A DNA stretch of 33,229 nt from Heyndrickxia sporothermodurans (GTDB lineage Bacteria; Bacillota; Bacilli; Bacillales; Bacillaceae_C). A program made the translations under genes and the position numbers. Under the pieces are notes generated by a model. The model was not told the origin of the DNA, ran no database searches, and saw only the letters and a program-made list of their open reading frames with translations. This document shows positions 8,787 through 17,081 of this stretch, piece after piece; position 1 is the stretch's first letter; every line of letters begins with the position of its first letter. The stretch spans positions 1-33,229 of the forward strand of contig BORH01000033.1 of NCBI GenBank assembly GCA_018333075.1. Reading direction: 5' to 3'.

Positions 8787-8887
8787 AAGCCTGTTCTTTA
8801 CCATATCCATCCATCAAATCATACCCCATCTCCTTGTTATATAAATAATGTTTTTTGAAAATGTTACTCACTTTTTTCTCAAATTTT

Positions 8888-8915
8888 ATCTGGGAGACTT
8901 CCAAGTTTCCCAGAT
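8888..8915 (+). terminator. Hairpin downstream of YjcZ copy 1
   Basis: A 13-bp stem ATCTGGGAGACTT/AAGTTTCCCAGAT with a 2-nt CC spacer (effective loop slightly larger) and one G-U pair, followed by AATTATTAATAAT. The homologous hairpin at 29261-29294 has compensating changes. Confidence 0.65.
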
Positions 8916-9042
8916 AATTATTAATAATAGCTTTATACCTTTCGTGATTTTAGGAATTAACACATTAGAAAGTAAATAGATGTATTTTCATTATATTTAC
9001 ATACCCTATCGGGAAAAATCACCATATATTTGGAATCAGAAT

Positions 9043-9071
9043 AAGCCCCTCTCAAAATATGAAAAGGGCTT
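9043..9071 (-). terminator. Terminator after the DUF4183 gene
   Basis: On the minus strand AAGCCCTTTTCA pairs with TGAGAGGGGCTT (two G-U pairs), about 45 bp past the stop at 9117. The T-tract is weak (ATTCTG), so termination may be partial. Confidence 0.5.
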
Positions 9072-9116
9072 TCTAGGTGCCGGGAACACGTGGTACATTA
9101 TTTTTTATATTATTAA

Positions 9117-9410
9117 TTAAAAGTTGTAAACGAGATTGAGTACAATAGGATCGCCTGAGTCAAGGATAGCACCACCAACAATGGTTAAGTCTGAAGTAGT
9201 AACGGTAGCTACACCGTTTTCTTGAGGCTGTCCATTAATATACAATGTGAGAGTTGCAAAACTAGTGTTGAATGCAGTAATAGAAGCACCATTGTCATCT
9301 ACAAAAGCAGTTGCTGCAATTACCAAGTCAGCTCCAGTAACTGTACCAGCACTAGCAGGAGCATAGTATTTCTTTGATTTAAAATTTGGGGGAATAAGAG
9401 AAGCTGCCAT
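9117..9410 (-). CDS. DUF4183 protein, putative spore-surface protein
   Basis: A 97-residue DUF4183-type protein with KKYYAPASAGTVTGADL, the central AFVDDNG and the LYINGQPQENGV and ILDSGDPIVLNL blocks typical of the family. DUF4183 proteins occur in spore-formers and often form the tail of collagen-like exosporium proteins; the role here is inferred from that. The ATG at 9410 is chosen because GGAGGTG lies 6 nt upstream; the GTG at 9419 overlaps that site. It is followed downstream by the hairpin at 9043-9071, and its paralogue lies 93 bp upstream on the same strand. Confidence 0.85.
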   Translation of the reverse strand: MAASLIPPNFKSKKYYAPASAGTVTGADLVIAATAFVDDNGASITAFNTSFATLTLYINGQPQENGVATVTTSDLTIVGGAILDSGDPIVLNLVYNF

Positions 9411-9503
9411 ATTTATCACCTCCTTTCAGTAAATTTAAAAGACTTATATTTTAATACAATAAATTTATAGTTTTCTTTAACGACTAAAACTTATTCAGTG
9501 TTA

Positions 9504-9872
9504 TTATTCTTCGAAAATGAGGCTTATAAATTCCAAAGAAATTGGGTCATCCTTGTCCAATATAAAACCACCTTTTATTGTAAGTTCATAAGGCGTAACT
9601 AAACCGACACCATTTTCTTGAAGCATTCCATTTATAAATAAATTAAAATATTGAAATATCGTGGGAAAAGTCTTAATTGGTAATCCGTTATCATCGACAA
9701 AAGAAATAGCAGAAATTTGCAAATCAGAACCATTTGTAATTCCTTCAGAAACTTTAGAAAAGTACTTTTTGGAAGTCAAAGATACGGATTGTTTTTGTTT
9801 GCAACAACAATCATTTTTAATCCTTATATGAATATTATTAACTGAATTACTCATATTAATATGATTGTTCAT
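9504..9872 (-). CDS. DUF4183 protein, paralogue with Cys-rich N-terminus
   Basis: A 122-residue protein aligned with its neighbour over the DUF4183 part: SKKYFSKVSEGITNGSDL, SFVDDNG, LFINGMLQENGV and ILDKDDPISLEF. It adds an N-terminal extension of about 30 residues, rich in Asn and His with a CCCK cluster, which could anchor it through disulfides or metal. A good GGTGGTG ribosome site precedes the ATG. The divergence from the neighbour indicates an old tandem duplication. Confidence 0.85.
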   Translation of the reverse strand: MNNHINMSNSVNNIHIRIKNDCCCKQKQSVSLTSKKYFSKVSEGITNGSDLQISAISFVDDNGLPIKTFPTIFQYFNLFINGMLQENGVGLVTPYELTIKGGFILDKDDPISLEFISLIFEE

Positions 9873-10304
9873 CTTTTCACCACCTTATTTGTATTTTATA
9901 TATTTATATGCTTTTTTCTGTCGTCAGGTAAAAGACAAGTTGTTCATATCAAAAACACATTTTTTATTTTTAAAATTATAGAGATTTTTATCTTGTATTT
10001 AATTTAACAAGTACCCCAATATTCGCGATAATGATATAACTCAATTAAGCTTACTTGGGAAATTTCATTTCTTTGAAAAATATATAGTAGTATGTGGGGC
10101 ATAAATTAGTAGTTGTTGCAATTTTAACTGGCAATGAAATTAACTTATTTCTAATAAAATTGTCAGTTTATCAAGTAAAGTAAACTTTCATCTTTCTTGT
10201 TAAAGTAAAGGGGATTAATTAAAATAAGAATAAGAGCATTTCAATGTTTTTCAGCAGGGGCTTTTTACTTGGAAGTTGAGGAGATCCTTTTGTCAAGGAT
10301 ATAA
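9873..10304. other. Intergenic region without a confident gene
   Basis: AT-rich with no ribosome site leading into a meaningful frame. A weak inverted pair TACCCCA (near 10011) and TGTGGGGC (near 10094) is visible. I see no terminator. Confidence 0.35.
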
Positions 10305-10397
10305 ATGAATCAAATAAACCAGGATAAAGAACCTGTACAACAGAAAGAGAAAAAATGCAAATGTGTAGTCGTGATGATTGGGATTTGGAACGATTAA
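10305..10397 (+). CDS. Possible 30-residue Lys/Cys-rich peptide
   Basis: ATG at 10305, preceded by CAAGGATATAA, a fair ribosome site. It encodes a charged peptide with KEKKCKCVVVMIG, giving a CKC pair and a short hydrophobic tail. It is too short to judge by composition, has no terminator behind it and no family I know. It may be a real small peptide or a scrap. Confidence 0.3.
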   Translation: MNQINQDKEPVQQKEKKCKCVVVMIGIWND

Positions 10398-10555
10398 TAA
10401 TGAAAGTGAAAAGTAAACCCTTGCTATAATAGTCTTTTTTAATTGTTAAAGCTTTGTTTAACTTGATTGTTGTATTTAAAATTAAGAAGCGTATTCGACT
10501 TAAAATATCGAATACACTTCTTCTGTCATTCTAGGAGCTAATAAATTAAGCCCCC

Positions 10556-10966
10556 TTAATTCATTTTTGCGAAAGCCACAAGTGTTCCTTGATCACAAGA
10601 CATAAACCCATTTTTCTCATAAAAATACCGTACATCAGGTGCTTCTTCAGTTAACAATACTTTTTGACGTACATCTTTATATTTCTCTATTACCTTTTTC
10701 ATCATTTCAGTTGCAATACCTTGATTTTGGTAATTATTTAACACTAATATATCTTGAATATACAAAATAGTTAAACCATCTCCCACAACTCTCGTTAAAC
10801 CAATTAACTGTTCGTTTTCCCATACGGATAATACGTATAAAGAATTTTTTTACGCTTGTTGTAATTGATTTAAATCCTTTGTATATGCATACCATTCAAC
10901 CTCTTCGTATAAATCTTTTAAACTATCTTGCTCAATTTGCTTGTCTTCTTTAAATACAATATTCAA
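10556..10966 (-). pseudogene. GNAT acetyltransferase broken by one stop codon
   Basis: Reading from TTG 10966 (after GAGGAGGAAA) gives one continuous frame of about 136 codons, broken only by a TAA at 10850-10852. The N-terminal part includes YEEVEWYAYTKDL. After the stop come SLYVLSVWENEQLIGLTRVVGDG, DILVLNNYQNQGIA (acetyl-CoA binding loop QNQGIA) and YFYEKNGF, the standard GNAT C-terminus. A single nonsense change next to a T-run (10845-10851) separates the parts. The C-terminal piece could start at 10786 but would lack the N-terminal strands. GNAT enzymes acetylate amines; the substrate is unknown. Confidence 0.75.
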
Positions 10967-11175
10967 TATTTTTCCTCCTCAAAATATTTATTTTGAAGAG
11001 GATAATCGTAATTTATCCACTGTCTTATGCCTCCTTTCATACAACTTTTTATCCTTTTTCTGATTATCCCAATAATAACAAATACTTAATAATAAGTCCT
11101 GCTCTTTTCTAAATTATTTTCAAAGTCATTAATTCTAGCAAACAATCTATTTTTTTAATCAGATTCCCGATAAAC

Positions 11176-11211
11176 AAAAAACCCCTCAATACCAGTGGTA
11201 TCAAGGGTTTA
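11176..11211 (-). terminator. Terminator of the glnRA operon
   Basis: On the minus strand a stem of about 12 bp (ACCCTTGATACC with GGTATTGAGGGGT) around a short loop ends in TTTTTTG. It lies directly after the glnA stop. Confidence 0.85.
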
Positions 11212-11217
11212 AATCAA

Positions 11218-12552
11218 TTAATACATTTGCATATATTGTTCACGTTCCCAAGGATGTACAGTCGTACGAAACATATCCCATTCAATTTCCTTCGCTTCTA
11301 GGAAGTGCTCAAGAATATGGTCTCCTAATGCACTTACCATAACCTCATCATTAGTTAAGTTTTCTAATGCTTGTTTTAATGTTCCTGGAAGGTCAACGAT
11401 ACCTGCTTCTTCACGTTCTTGTTTGTTCATGACATAAATATTACGATCAACAGGTGCAGGTGCTTCTAATTTATTTTTAATACCATCTAATCCAGATTTC
11501 AATAATACAGCCATTGCTAAATAAGGGTTAGCAGCTGGATCTACACTACGTACTTCAATTCGAGTACTTAAGCCGCGTGATGCAGGAATACGTACTAATG
11601 GACTACGGTTTCTTGCAGACCAAGCAACATAGCATGGTGCTTCATAACCTGGAACTAGTCGTTTATAGGAGTTTACAGTTGGATTTGTAACAGCTGTAAA
11701 ATTCGTTGCATGTTTAATCACTCCTGCAATAAATTGATAAGCTGTTTCACTTAATTCGATTTCACCATTTGTATCGAAGAATGCATTTTTGCCATTTTGG
11801 AATAAAGACAAGTTACAATGCATACCTGATCCACTTACACCGAATAATGGTTTAGGCATAAATGTTGCGTGAAGACCATGTTTGCGTGCGATTGTTTTAA
11901 CAACTAATTTAAAGGTTTGAATATCATCGCATGCTTTTAATGCATGCGCATATTTAAAGTCAATTTCATGCTGCCCAGGAGCCACTTCATGGTGCGAAGC
12001 TTCGACTTCAAAGCCCATTTCTTCAAGCTCTAGAACAATGTCTCTTCTGCAGTTTTCACCTAAATCTGTAGGAGCTAAGTCAAAGTATCCGCCGTTATCA
12101 TTAAGCTCTAATGAAGGTTCCCCTTTTTCATCTAATTTAAATAAGAAGAATTCTGGTTCAGGTCCAAGATTGAAATCTGTAAATCCAAGCTCTTCCATTT
12201 CCTTCAATACACGTTTCAAATTGTTTCGAGGATCTCCTGAAAATGGAGTGCCGTCAGCATTATAAATATCGCAAATTAAACGAGCCACTTTTCCTTTTTC
12301 AGCAGTCCAAGGGAATACAACCCAAGTATCTAAATCAGGATATAAATACATATCTGATTCTTCAATTCTTACAAATCCTTCGATTGAAGATCCATCAAAC
12401 ATCATTTTATTATCTAAAGCTTTTCCTAACTGACTAATTGGAATTTCAACATTTTTAATTGTTCCCAAAATGTCAGTAAACTGAAGACGAATGAACTTTA
12501 CATTTTGTTCCTCTGCAATTCTTTCGATATCACTGCGGCTAAACTTTGACAT
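11218..12552 (-). CDS. glnA: Glutamine synthetase type I
   Basis: Makes glutamine from glutamate, ammonia and ATP as a dodecamer. Starting at ATG 12552, with AGGAGGAATT before it, it is 444 residues, exactly the length of B. subtilis GlnA. A longer frame to 12579 would swallow the ribosome site. Visible blocks are [33 protein letters not shown], the metal/glutamate region [26 protein letters not shown] and the loop [10 protein letters not shown]. In B. subtilis the feedback-inhibited enzyme also chaperones GlnR and inhibits TnrA. It is transcribed after glnR, 143 bp away. Confidence 0.97.
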   Translation of the reverse strand: MSKFSRSDIERIAEEQNVKFIRLQFTDILGTIKNVEIPISQLGKALDNKMMFDGSSIEGFVRIEESDMYLYPDLDTWVVFPWTAEKGKVARLICDIYNADGTPFSGDPRNNLKRVLKEMEELGFTDFNLGPEPEFFLFKLDEKGEPSLELNDNGGYFDLAPTDLGENCRRDIVLELEEMGFEVEASHHEVAPGQHEIDFKYAHALKACDDIQTFKLVVKTIARKHGLHATFMPKPLFGVSGSGMHCNLSLFQNGKNAFFDTNGEIELSETAYQFIAGVIKHATNFTAVTNPTVNSYKRLVPGYEAPCYVAWSARNRSPLVRIPASRGLSTRIEVRSVDPAANPYLAMAVLLKSGLDGIKNKLEAPAPVDRNIYVMNKQEREEAGIVDLPGTLKQALENLTNDEVMVSALGDHILEHFLEAKEIEWDMFRTTVHPWEREQYMQMY

Positions 12553-12695
12553 TTCTAATTCCTCCTTGAAAATATGCATATATTAGTTAATTCAAACACC
12601 CAATATTATTTTAAATGCTCTTTTCGTTTACGTAGACTCGATAAGAAGCAAATAAATAACTGATTTAAAATTTTACAACTTACTAGAAAACAGTC

Positions 12696-13088
12696 TTAAT
12701 GAAAAAATCTTGGTCTTTCATTTTGTTTACCTGCAGGACGTTGAAATCTTCCAGCCTGTAAAAGCTCTTCCCTAAATATCTTTCTTATTTCTTCATTCGA
12801 CACTTCCTGCGTATGTGAGCTTCCTTCTTGAGGAGCTACTTCCGTTTTCATCAGCAATATTTTCTTAATGCCAGCCATATTAATCCCTTGGTCTAAGAGA
12901 TCTTTAATTTCTAATAACTGATCGACATCATTTAATGAATACAATCGACGATTCCCCTCAGATCGCGCAGGGTGTATTAAGCTATGCTCTTCGTAGTATC
13001 TGATTTGACGGGCCGTTAAATCGGTTAGCTGCATTACTGTACCAATTGGTAAGAGTGGCATTGATCGACGAATTTGATTACCGCTCAT
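12696..13088 (-). CDS. glnR: MerR-family nitrogen regulator GlnR
   Basis: A 130-residue repressor of glnRA and other nitrogen genes when glutamine is plentiful. The MerR helix-turn-helix is clear: [22 protein letters not shown] followed by [22 protein letters not shown]. The C-terminal tail, which in B. subtilis GlnR is autoinhibitory and relieved by feedback-inhibited GlnA, is present ([20 protein letters not shown]...RFFH). It starts at ATG 13088 with GGCGGAG upstream. Two GlnR boxes cover its own promoter. Confidence 0.95.
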   Translation of the reverse strand: MSGNQIRRSMPLLPIGTVMQLTDLTARQIRYYEEHSLIHPARSEGNRRLYSLNDVDQLLEIKDLLDQGINMAGIKKILLMKTEVAPQEGSSHTQEVSNEEIRKIFREELLQAGRFQRPAGKQNERPRFFH

Positions 13089-13122
13089 CCTAAACTCCGC
13101 CTTTCGTTTTAATTACAATATT

Positions 13123-13174
13123 ATTATATATAAATGTTATTTATCCTGTCAACTCTATGTTAGATTATCTAACA
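13123..13174 (-). promoter_or_regulatory. glnR promoter with two GlnR/TnrA boxes
   Basis: Minus-strand sigma-A promoter: TTGACA (13147-13152), an 18-bp spacer, TATAAT (13123-13128). Box 1 (13158-13174) is TGTTA-N7-TAACA, a perfect match to TGTNAN7TNACA, just upstream of -35. Box 2 (13135-13151) is TGACA-N7-TAACA on minus, one mismatch, overlapping -35 and the spacer. They are 6 bp apart, the spacing of the B. subtilis glnRA operators. This predicts autorepression. Confidence 0.9.
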
Positions 13175-13200
13175 TGATTTTTTTACTTAATTTTTCAAAT

Positions 13201-13233
13201 AAAAAAAGTGTGTGAAAATAGATTTCACACACT
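13201..13233 (-). terminator. Terminator of ynbB
   Basis: On the minus strand GTGTGTGAAA (13223-13232) pairs with TTTCACACAC (13208-13217) and runs into TTTTTTT. It lies just after the ynbB stop and insulates ynbB from glnR. Confidence 0.9.
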
Positions 13234-13240
13234 CAAAAAC

Positions 13241-14503
13241 TCATAATAGTTCATTAGATAGTAATCGATCAATCGCAGAACATACGGCTATTTTTACATG
13301 GGAATAGGTAAGTCCCCCCTGCACATATGCGGTATAAGGAGGACGCAAAGGACCGTCTGCAGATAATTCTATACTAGCTCCCTGTATAAAGGTCCCTGCT
13401 GCCATGATCACATCATCCTCATAACCAGGCATATAGCTAGGATAAGGGGTCACATAAGAATTAATAGGTGAAGCAAATTGGATAGCTTGGCAAAAATGAA
13501 TCATTTTTTCAGGGTCATCAAATTGAACGGATTGAATTAAATCTGTTCTTTCTGCATCCCATTTTGGATGAGTATTCATATTAAATTTTTCTAACATGGC
13601 TGAAGTAAATACCGCGCCTTTTAATGCCTGTCCAACTACATGGGGAGCAAGAAAAAACCCTTGATACATTTCTTGTAAGCTATAAAGGGACGCACCAGCT
13701 TCTGCACCAATTCCTGGTGATGTCATCCGGTATGAGCAAGCATCAACCCATTCTTTCTTCCCAACAATATACCCGCCAGTTTTAGCAATTCCTCCACCTG
13801 GGTTTTTTATTAAAGATCCAGCCACAAGGTCGGCACCTACATGACAAGGTTCCTTATCCTCTACAAATTCTCCATAACAATTATCTACAAAAACAACGCC
13901 ATCTGGCTTTAATTGTTTAACAAATTGAATCATTTTTTCAATTTTAGCAATAGTAAAAGATGGTCGATTGGCATATCCTTTCGAACGCTGAATCCCTATC
14001 ATTTTTGTATTTGGTTTAATTGCCTGTCTAATAGCTGCAAAATCAATATCACCTTCATCGGTTAAAGATACAGTATTATAATCGATTTGAAACTCTTTCA
14101 AAGAACCTACTCCACTGCCTCGAATTCCGACAATTTCTTCCAAAGTATCATAAGGTTTCCCAGTAATATACAGCAGCTCATCACCTGGTCTTAATACACC
14201 AAATAATGCAATGGAAATGGCATGTGTACCTGAAATAATTTGTGGCCTAACAAGTCCTGCCTCTCCACCAAATACATCTGCATAAACTTTTTCTAATGTA
14301 TCTCTCCCAATATCATCATAACCATAACCTGTTGATGGGATAAAATGAGAATCACTGACTCGATGAGATTGAAAACTTTGCAACACTCGATATTGATTTT
14401 CTTCAATCCTTCGATCAATCTTTTCATGAATAGGCTTAATTTGTTCCTCAACTTCTTCAATTAATTGTCCAATTTTCTCTCCATTTGTTAAATATTGAAT
14501 CAT
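13241..14503 (-). CDS. ynbB: YnbB, PLP-dependent methionine gamma-lyase family protein
   Basis: A 420-residue fold-type-I PLP enzyme of the YnbB / 'aluminium resistance protein' family, distantly related to cystathionine beta-lyases. Visible features are SGTHAISIALFG (near 91-102), VDNCYGEF with PLP-contacting D207, and GSLIKNPGGGIAKTGG with presumed Schiff-base lysine K233. It starts at ATG 14503 with GAGGAG upstream. The gene sits beside glnR as in B. subtilis. The physiological substrate is not established. Confidence 0.9.
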   Translation of the reverse strand: MIQYLTNGEKIGQLIEEVEEQIKPIHEKIDRRIEENQYRVLQSFQSHRVSDSHFIPSTGYGYDDIGRDTLEKVYADVFGGEAGLVRPQIISGTHAISIALFGVLRPGDELLYITGKPYDTLEEIVGIRGSGVGSLKEFQIDYNTVSLTDEGDIDFAAIRQAIKPNTKMIGIQRSKGYANRPSFTIAKIEKMIQFVKQLKPDGVVFVDNCYGEFVEDKEPCHVGADLVAGSLIKNPGGGIAKTGGYIVGKKEWVDACSYRMTSPGIGAEAGASLYSLQEMYQGFFLAPHVVGQALKGAVFTSAMLEKFNMNTHPKWDAERTDLIQSVQFDDPEKMIHFCQAIQFASPINSYVTPYPSYMPGYEDDVIMAAGTFIQGASIELSADGPLRPPYTAYVQGGLTYSHVKIAVCSAIDRLLSNELL

Positions 14504-14814
14504 TTCGTAACTCCTCTGCAGCTAATATCGTTAATCCATTTTGTTAAAAGGATATAATAGTATGTTTTTTATTTTTCTTTTCGAACACCTATAAAATTGT
14601 AACACTTTTTGGCACGGAAAGTAATTTTTCATCTGTATCCTGCTTATTTTTAATTCTAAAACTGAACGAATCATTTCTATGTAATAAATTATTCTTGTAA
14701 ACATAAATAAACATGATAAAATCAATCTTGTTGAATACTGATTATATAAATATCATACATAGTACATAAATAATCTATTATCCTTAAATTCTTGCTCCTA
14801 GGAGGTAAATTCAT
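14504..14814. other. Divergent intergenic region between ynbB and the TRIC gene
   Basis: 311 bp expected to hold two divergent promoters. TTGTTGAATACTGATTATA near 14729 is a poor sigma-A candidate for the plus-strand gene. Stop codons occur in all frames and I see no further gene. Confidence 0.4.
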
Positions 14815-15435
14815 ATGACATGGGAAATATTAAGCATAATTGGCACAATTGCCTTCGCCATATCGGGAGCAATTGTTGCTATGGAGGAAAAATATGATAT
14901 TCTAGGCGCATATATTTTAGGAATTGTTACTGCTTTTGGTGGAGGGGCCATTCGAAATCTTTTAATTGGTGTTCCTGTTTCAGCCTTATGGGAGCAAGGT
15001 TTGCTTTTCCAAATCGCTTTACTATCAATCACAGTTATTTTCTTCTTCCCAAATAATTTATTGCGTCATTGGCAACGCTGGGGCAATTTTTTTGATGCAA
15101 TGGGGCTTGCCGCTTTTGCTATTCAAGGCGCACTATATGCTAAGGAAATGGATCATCCTTTAAGTGCCATTATTGTAGCTGCTGTTTTAACTGGTAGTGG
15201 AGGGGGAATTATCCGTGATGTATTGGCAAAAAGAAAACCCCTTGTCCTTCAGTCTGAAATTTATGCTGTTTGGGCTATTCTATGCGGATTCGCAATTGGT
15301 CTTGGATTAGCTAAGGGTCCCATTGAACTTTACCTATTATTTGCGATAACTACTGTCCTAAGAGTTCTTTCGTATGCTTATAAATGGAAGCTTCCGAATA
15401 AAAGTACGATAAAAACGGCTAGTCATGATGACTAA
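14815..15435 (+). CDS. TRIC-type cation channel family protein (UPF0126)
   Basis: A 206-residue membrane protein with seven hydrophobic segments in two inverted repeats, each marked by a glycine triplet: AFGGGAIRN (about 41-48) and GSGGGIIRD (about 127-135). This is the signature of bacterial trimeric intracellular cation (TRIC) channels, formerly UPF0126. A strong AGGAGGTAAA ribosome site precedes the ATG. It reads against its neighbours and sits where B. subtilis has hflX (ynbA) between spoVK and ynbB. Its last codons form half of a terminator hairpin. Confidence 0.9.
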   Translation: MTWEILSIIGTIAFAISGAIVAMEEKYDILGAYILGIVTAFGGGAIRNLLIGVPVSALWEQGLLFQIALLSITVIFFFPNNLLRHWQRWGNFFDAMGLAAFAIQGALYAKEMDHPLSAIIVAAVLTGSGGGIIRDVLAKRKPLVLQSEIYAVWAILCGFAIGLGLAKGPIELYLLFAITTVLRVLSYAYKWKLPNKSTIKTASHDD

Positions 15436-15441
15436 CCGTTT
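15411..15441. terminator. Bidirectional terminator overlapping a stop codon
   Basis: AAACGGCTAGTCA pairs with TGACTAACCGTTT (one mismatch) around TGA. T-runs follow on both strands (TTTTTTT on plus, TTTTTATC on minus). The 3' arm contains the TRIC stop at 15433-15435; the structure also ends spoVK, whose stop is at 15444. Confidence 0.85.
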
Positions 15442-15443
15442 TT

Positions 15444-16385
15444 TTATTCGTCAGGAAAAAAAAGATCATTGCTTCTAATAGTCAATAAATCATATCGATC
15501 AAAATGATTATTATTTAATAGTCTCATAGCTTGAGAACGTATTGATTTCTCGATGATATTACGAACATATCTCCCATTTGAAAAGCTTAATGGATTCATC
15601 GTTTTTACAAATGATAAATGATCCTTTAACTTTCTTTCCGCATCTTTACTAAGTATATATTCCTTCTCATTTAGCATCCTCTTGCCTATCTCCATGAGTT
15701 GCTCAACGTTATAATCAGGAAAGTGGAAAACTAAAGGAAAACGTGAGTGGAGGCCAGGATTCAAGCTTAAAAAATAATCCATTTCTCTAGAGTATCCAGC
15801 TAGTATTAGGATAAATTCATGCTGTTTATCCTCCATATGTTTGACAAGTGTATCTATTGCTTCCTTACCAAAATCTTTTTCCCCTCCTCTTCCAAGTGAA
15901 TATGCCTCATCAATAAATAATATTCCACCAATTGCTTTTTTAACTAAATCTCTTGTCTTTTGCGCTGTATGACCGATATACTCCCCGACTAAATCAGCAC
16001 GCTCCGCCTCAATAAGATGACCTTTAGATAGTACATTCATTTTTTGAAACAACTTTCCAATTATTCTCGCCACAGTCGTTTTTCCTGTTCCAGGATTCCC
16101 CTTAAACATCATATGAAGAGCTTGCTTACCAGCTTTCAAACCTGCTGATTCACGCTTTTTATTAATATAGATCCAAGCATATACTTCCTTGATCATCTTT
16201 TTCATTTCATCCATTCCGACTAAAGCACTTAATTCCTCTTCAATCTCTCTAAGTGCTTCATGCTCAGTTGAAATTTTCTTTGGAACAGCTTCCTTTTGAA
16301 GTGGAATATTAGAGGCTTCCCTTTGTTGTGCACCTAAAACTATACTGATTTGGCCATTATTTTTCATTCGTATTGGTTGATCCAA
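15444..16385 (-). CDS. spoVK: Stage V sporulation protein K, AAA+ ATPase
   Basis: About 313 residues, CbxX/CfqX-type AAA+ ATPase made in the mother cell and needed for spore maturation. Visible are LVGMDEMKKMIKE, Walker A GNPGTGKTT, HLIEAERADLVGEYIGHTA, Walker B GILFIDEAYSL and the GLHSRFPLVFHFPDY sensor/arginine region. The sequence is very close to B. subtilis SpoVK. The longest frame begins at GTG 16394 inside the ribosome site; TTG 16385, 6 nt after GAGGTG, is the more likely start. It is convergent with the TRIC gene. Confidence 0.93.
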   Translation of the reverse strand: MDQPIRMKNNGQISIVLGAQQREASNIPLQKEAVPKKISTEHEALREIEEELSALVGMDEMKKMIKEVYAWIYINKKRESAGLKAGKQALHMMFKGNPGTGKTTVARIIGKLFQKMNVLSKGHLIEAERADLVGEYIGHTAQKTRDLVKKAIGGILFIDEAYSLGRGGEKDFGKEAIDTLVKHMEDKQHEFILILAGYSREMDYFLSLNPGLHSRFPLVFHFPDYNVEQLMEIGKRMLNEKEYILSKDAERKLKDHLSFVKTMNPLSFSNGRYVRNIIEKSIRSQAMRLLNNNHFDRYDLLTIRSNDLFFPDE

Positions 16386-16623
16386 AGCGTTCACCTCACA
16401 ATTTGAAAACAGTATACGCTTAGAGGTTTAAAAGTGTGACAAACGCCTAATTCAAGCGTTTCATGTCCCATTTTCACAACGTTGTCTATTTGTCTAAATG
16501 AAAATGTTTGTTTAAAAAACAGATTCTTCTACTCATTGTATTCAAATTTAAGGTTAAACATTACTTTGTACAAAAAGATTTTAAAAGGAATCAATATATA
16601 TCTAAGCCATTCACTAAGAACAA
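16386..16623. other. Intergenic part between spoVK and the structured element
   Basis: Upstream region of spoVK (minus). Open frames on plus lack ribosome sites and have unnatural composition. No gene is called. Confidence 0.4.
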
Positions 16624-16741
16624 ATGCGCAAGCAAATGGTTTTTCACCAAGGAAGTCCGCACTTTACCTTCATTGGGAAAAGGCTATTTGACCTCGAGGA
16701 GATAGACTAGACTTCCCCCATAGGAAAGTCATGGACAAGCG
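16624..16741. ncRNA. Possible structured RNA or dispersed repeat element
   Basis: A GC-richer island of ~118 bp in AT-rich surroundings, opening with ATGCGCAAGC and closing with GGACAAGCG, with internal complementary pieces (for example GACTTCCC near 16709 and GGAAAGTC near 16722). It recalls short dispersed elements beginning GCGCAAGCG that I associate with Bacillus intergenic regions; that is recollection and not verified. Orientation is unknown and no second copy lies in this window. Confidence 0.35.
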
Positions 16742-16761
16742 AATATTTATAATTTCCTATA

Positions 16762-16801
16762 CGAAAATAAAAACATGCATAACAGGTAAGTTATGCATGT
16801 T
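16762..16801 (-). terminator. Terminator of miaA-hfq
   Basis: A perfect 12-bp stem AACATGCATAAC (16772-16783)/GTTATGCATGTT (16790-16801) with a 6-nt loop. On minus it is followed by TTTATTTTCG. It lies 24 bp past the hfq stop. Confidence 0.85.
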
Positions 16802-16824
16802 CCTTATCATAATTTATTTCTTTA

Positions 16825-17052
16825 TTATTCTTCAAAGTTGATTTGGACATTTTTTAATGGAGAGAAAGTAGAGATCGCATGTTTGAAAACAAGCTGTTGC
16901 TTCCCTTCAGACTCAAATAATACTGTAAAATTATCAAATCCTTTTATTTGTCCGCGAAGTTGAAACCCATTTAATAAGAAAACTGTTACTGAAGTACCCT
17001 CTTTGCGTAATTGATTTAAAAACTGATCTTGAATATTAATTGCTTGTTTCAT
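16825..17052 (-). CDS. hfq: RNA chaperone Hfq
   Basis: 75 residues forming the Sm-fold hexamer that binds sRNA and mRNA. Sm1 is seen in [25 protein letters not shown] and Sm2 in [12 protein letters not shown]. The C-terminal tail is short, as in other Firmicutes. AGAGGAGG precedes the ATG. The gene lies 29 bp after miaA on the same strand, the widely conserved miaA-hfq pair, and shares its terminator. Confidence 0.97.
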   Translation of the reverse strand: MKQAINIQDQFLNQLRKEGTSVTVFLLNGFQLRGQIKGFDNFTVLFESEGKQQLVFKHAISTFSPLKNVQINFEE

Positions 17053-17081
17053 AATATAATCCTCCTCTTCTATCTCTATAC

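Larger units (their letters stand above)
8541..9030 (+). repeat. Duplicated YjcZ locus, copy 1
   Basis: This segment is homologous to 28912-29395: the same upstream sequence, promoter, leader, gene, terminator hairpin and downstream tail (TTAACACATTAGA, TTACATAC, AAAAATCA) in the same order and orientation. Leader and gene are nearly identical; the flanks have diverged. The ends are approximate. Confidence 0.75.

Noticed and set aside
14811-15032. Minus-strand open frame opposite the TRIC gene
   Set aside because: Antisense shadow of a clearly coding gene.
16482-16705. Two overlapping plus-strand frames between spoVK and hfq
   Set aside because: No ribosome sites, unnatural composition, and they cross the structured element.
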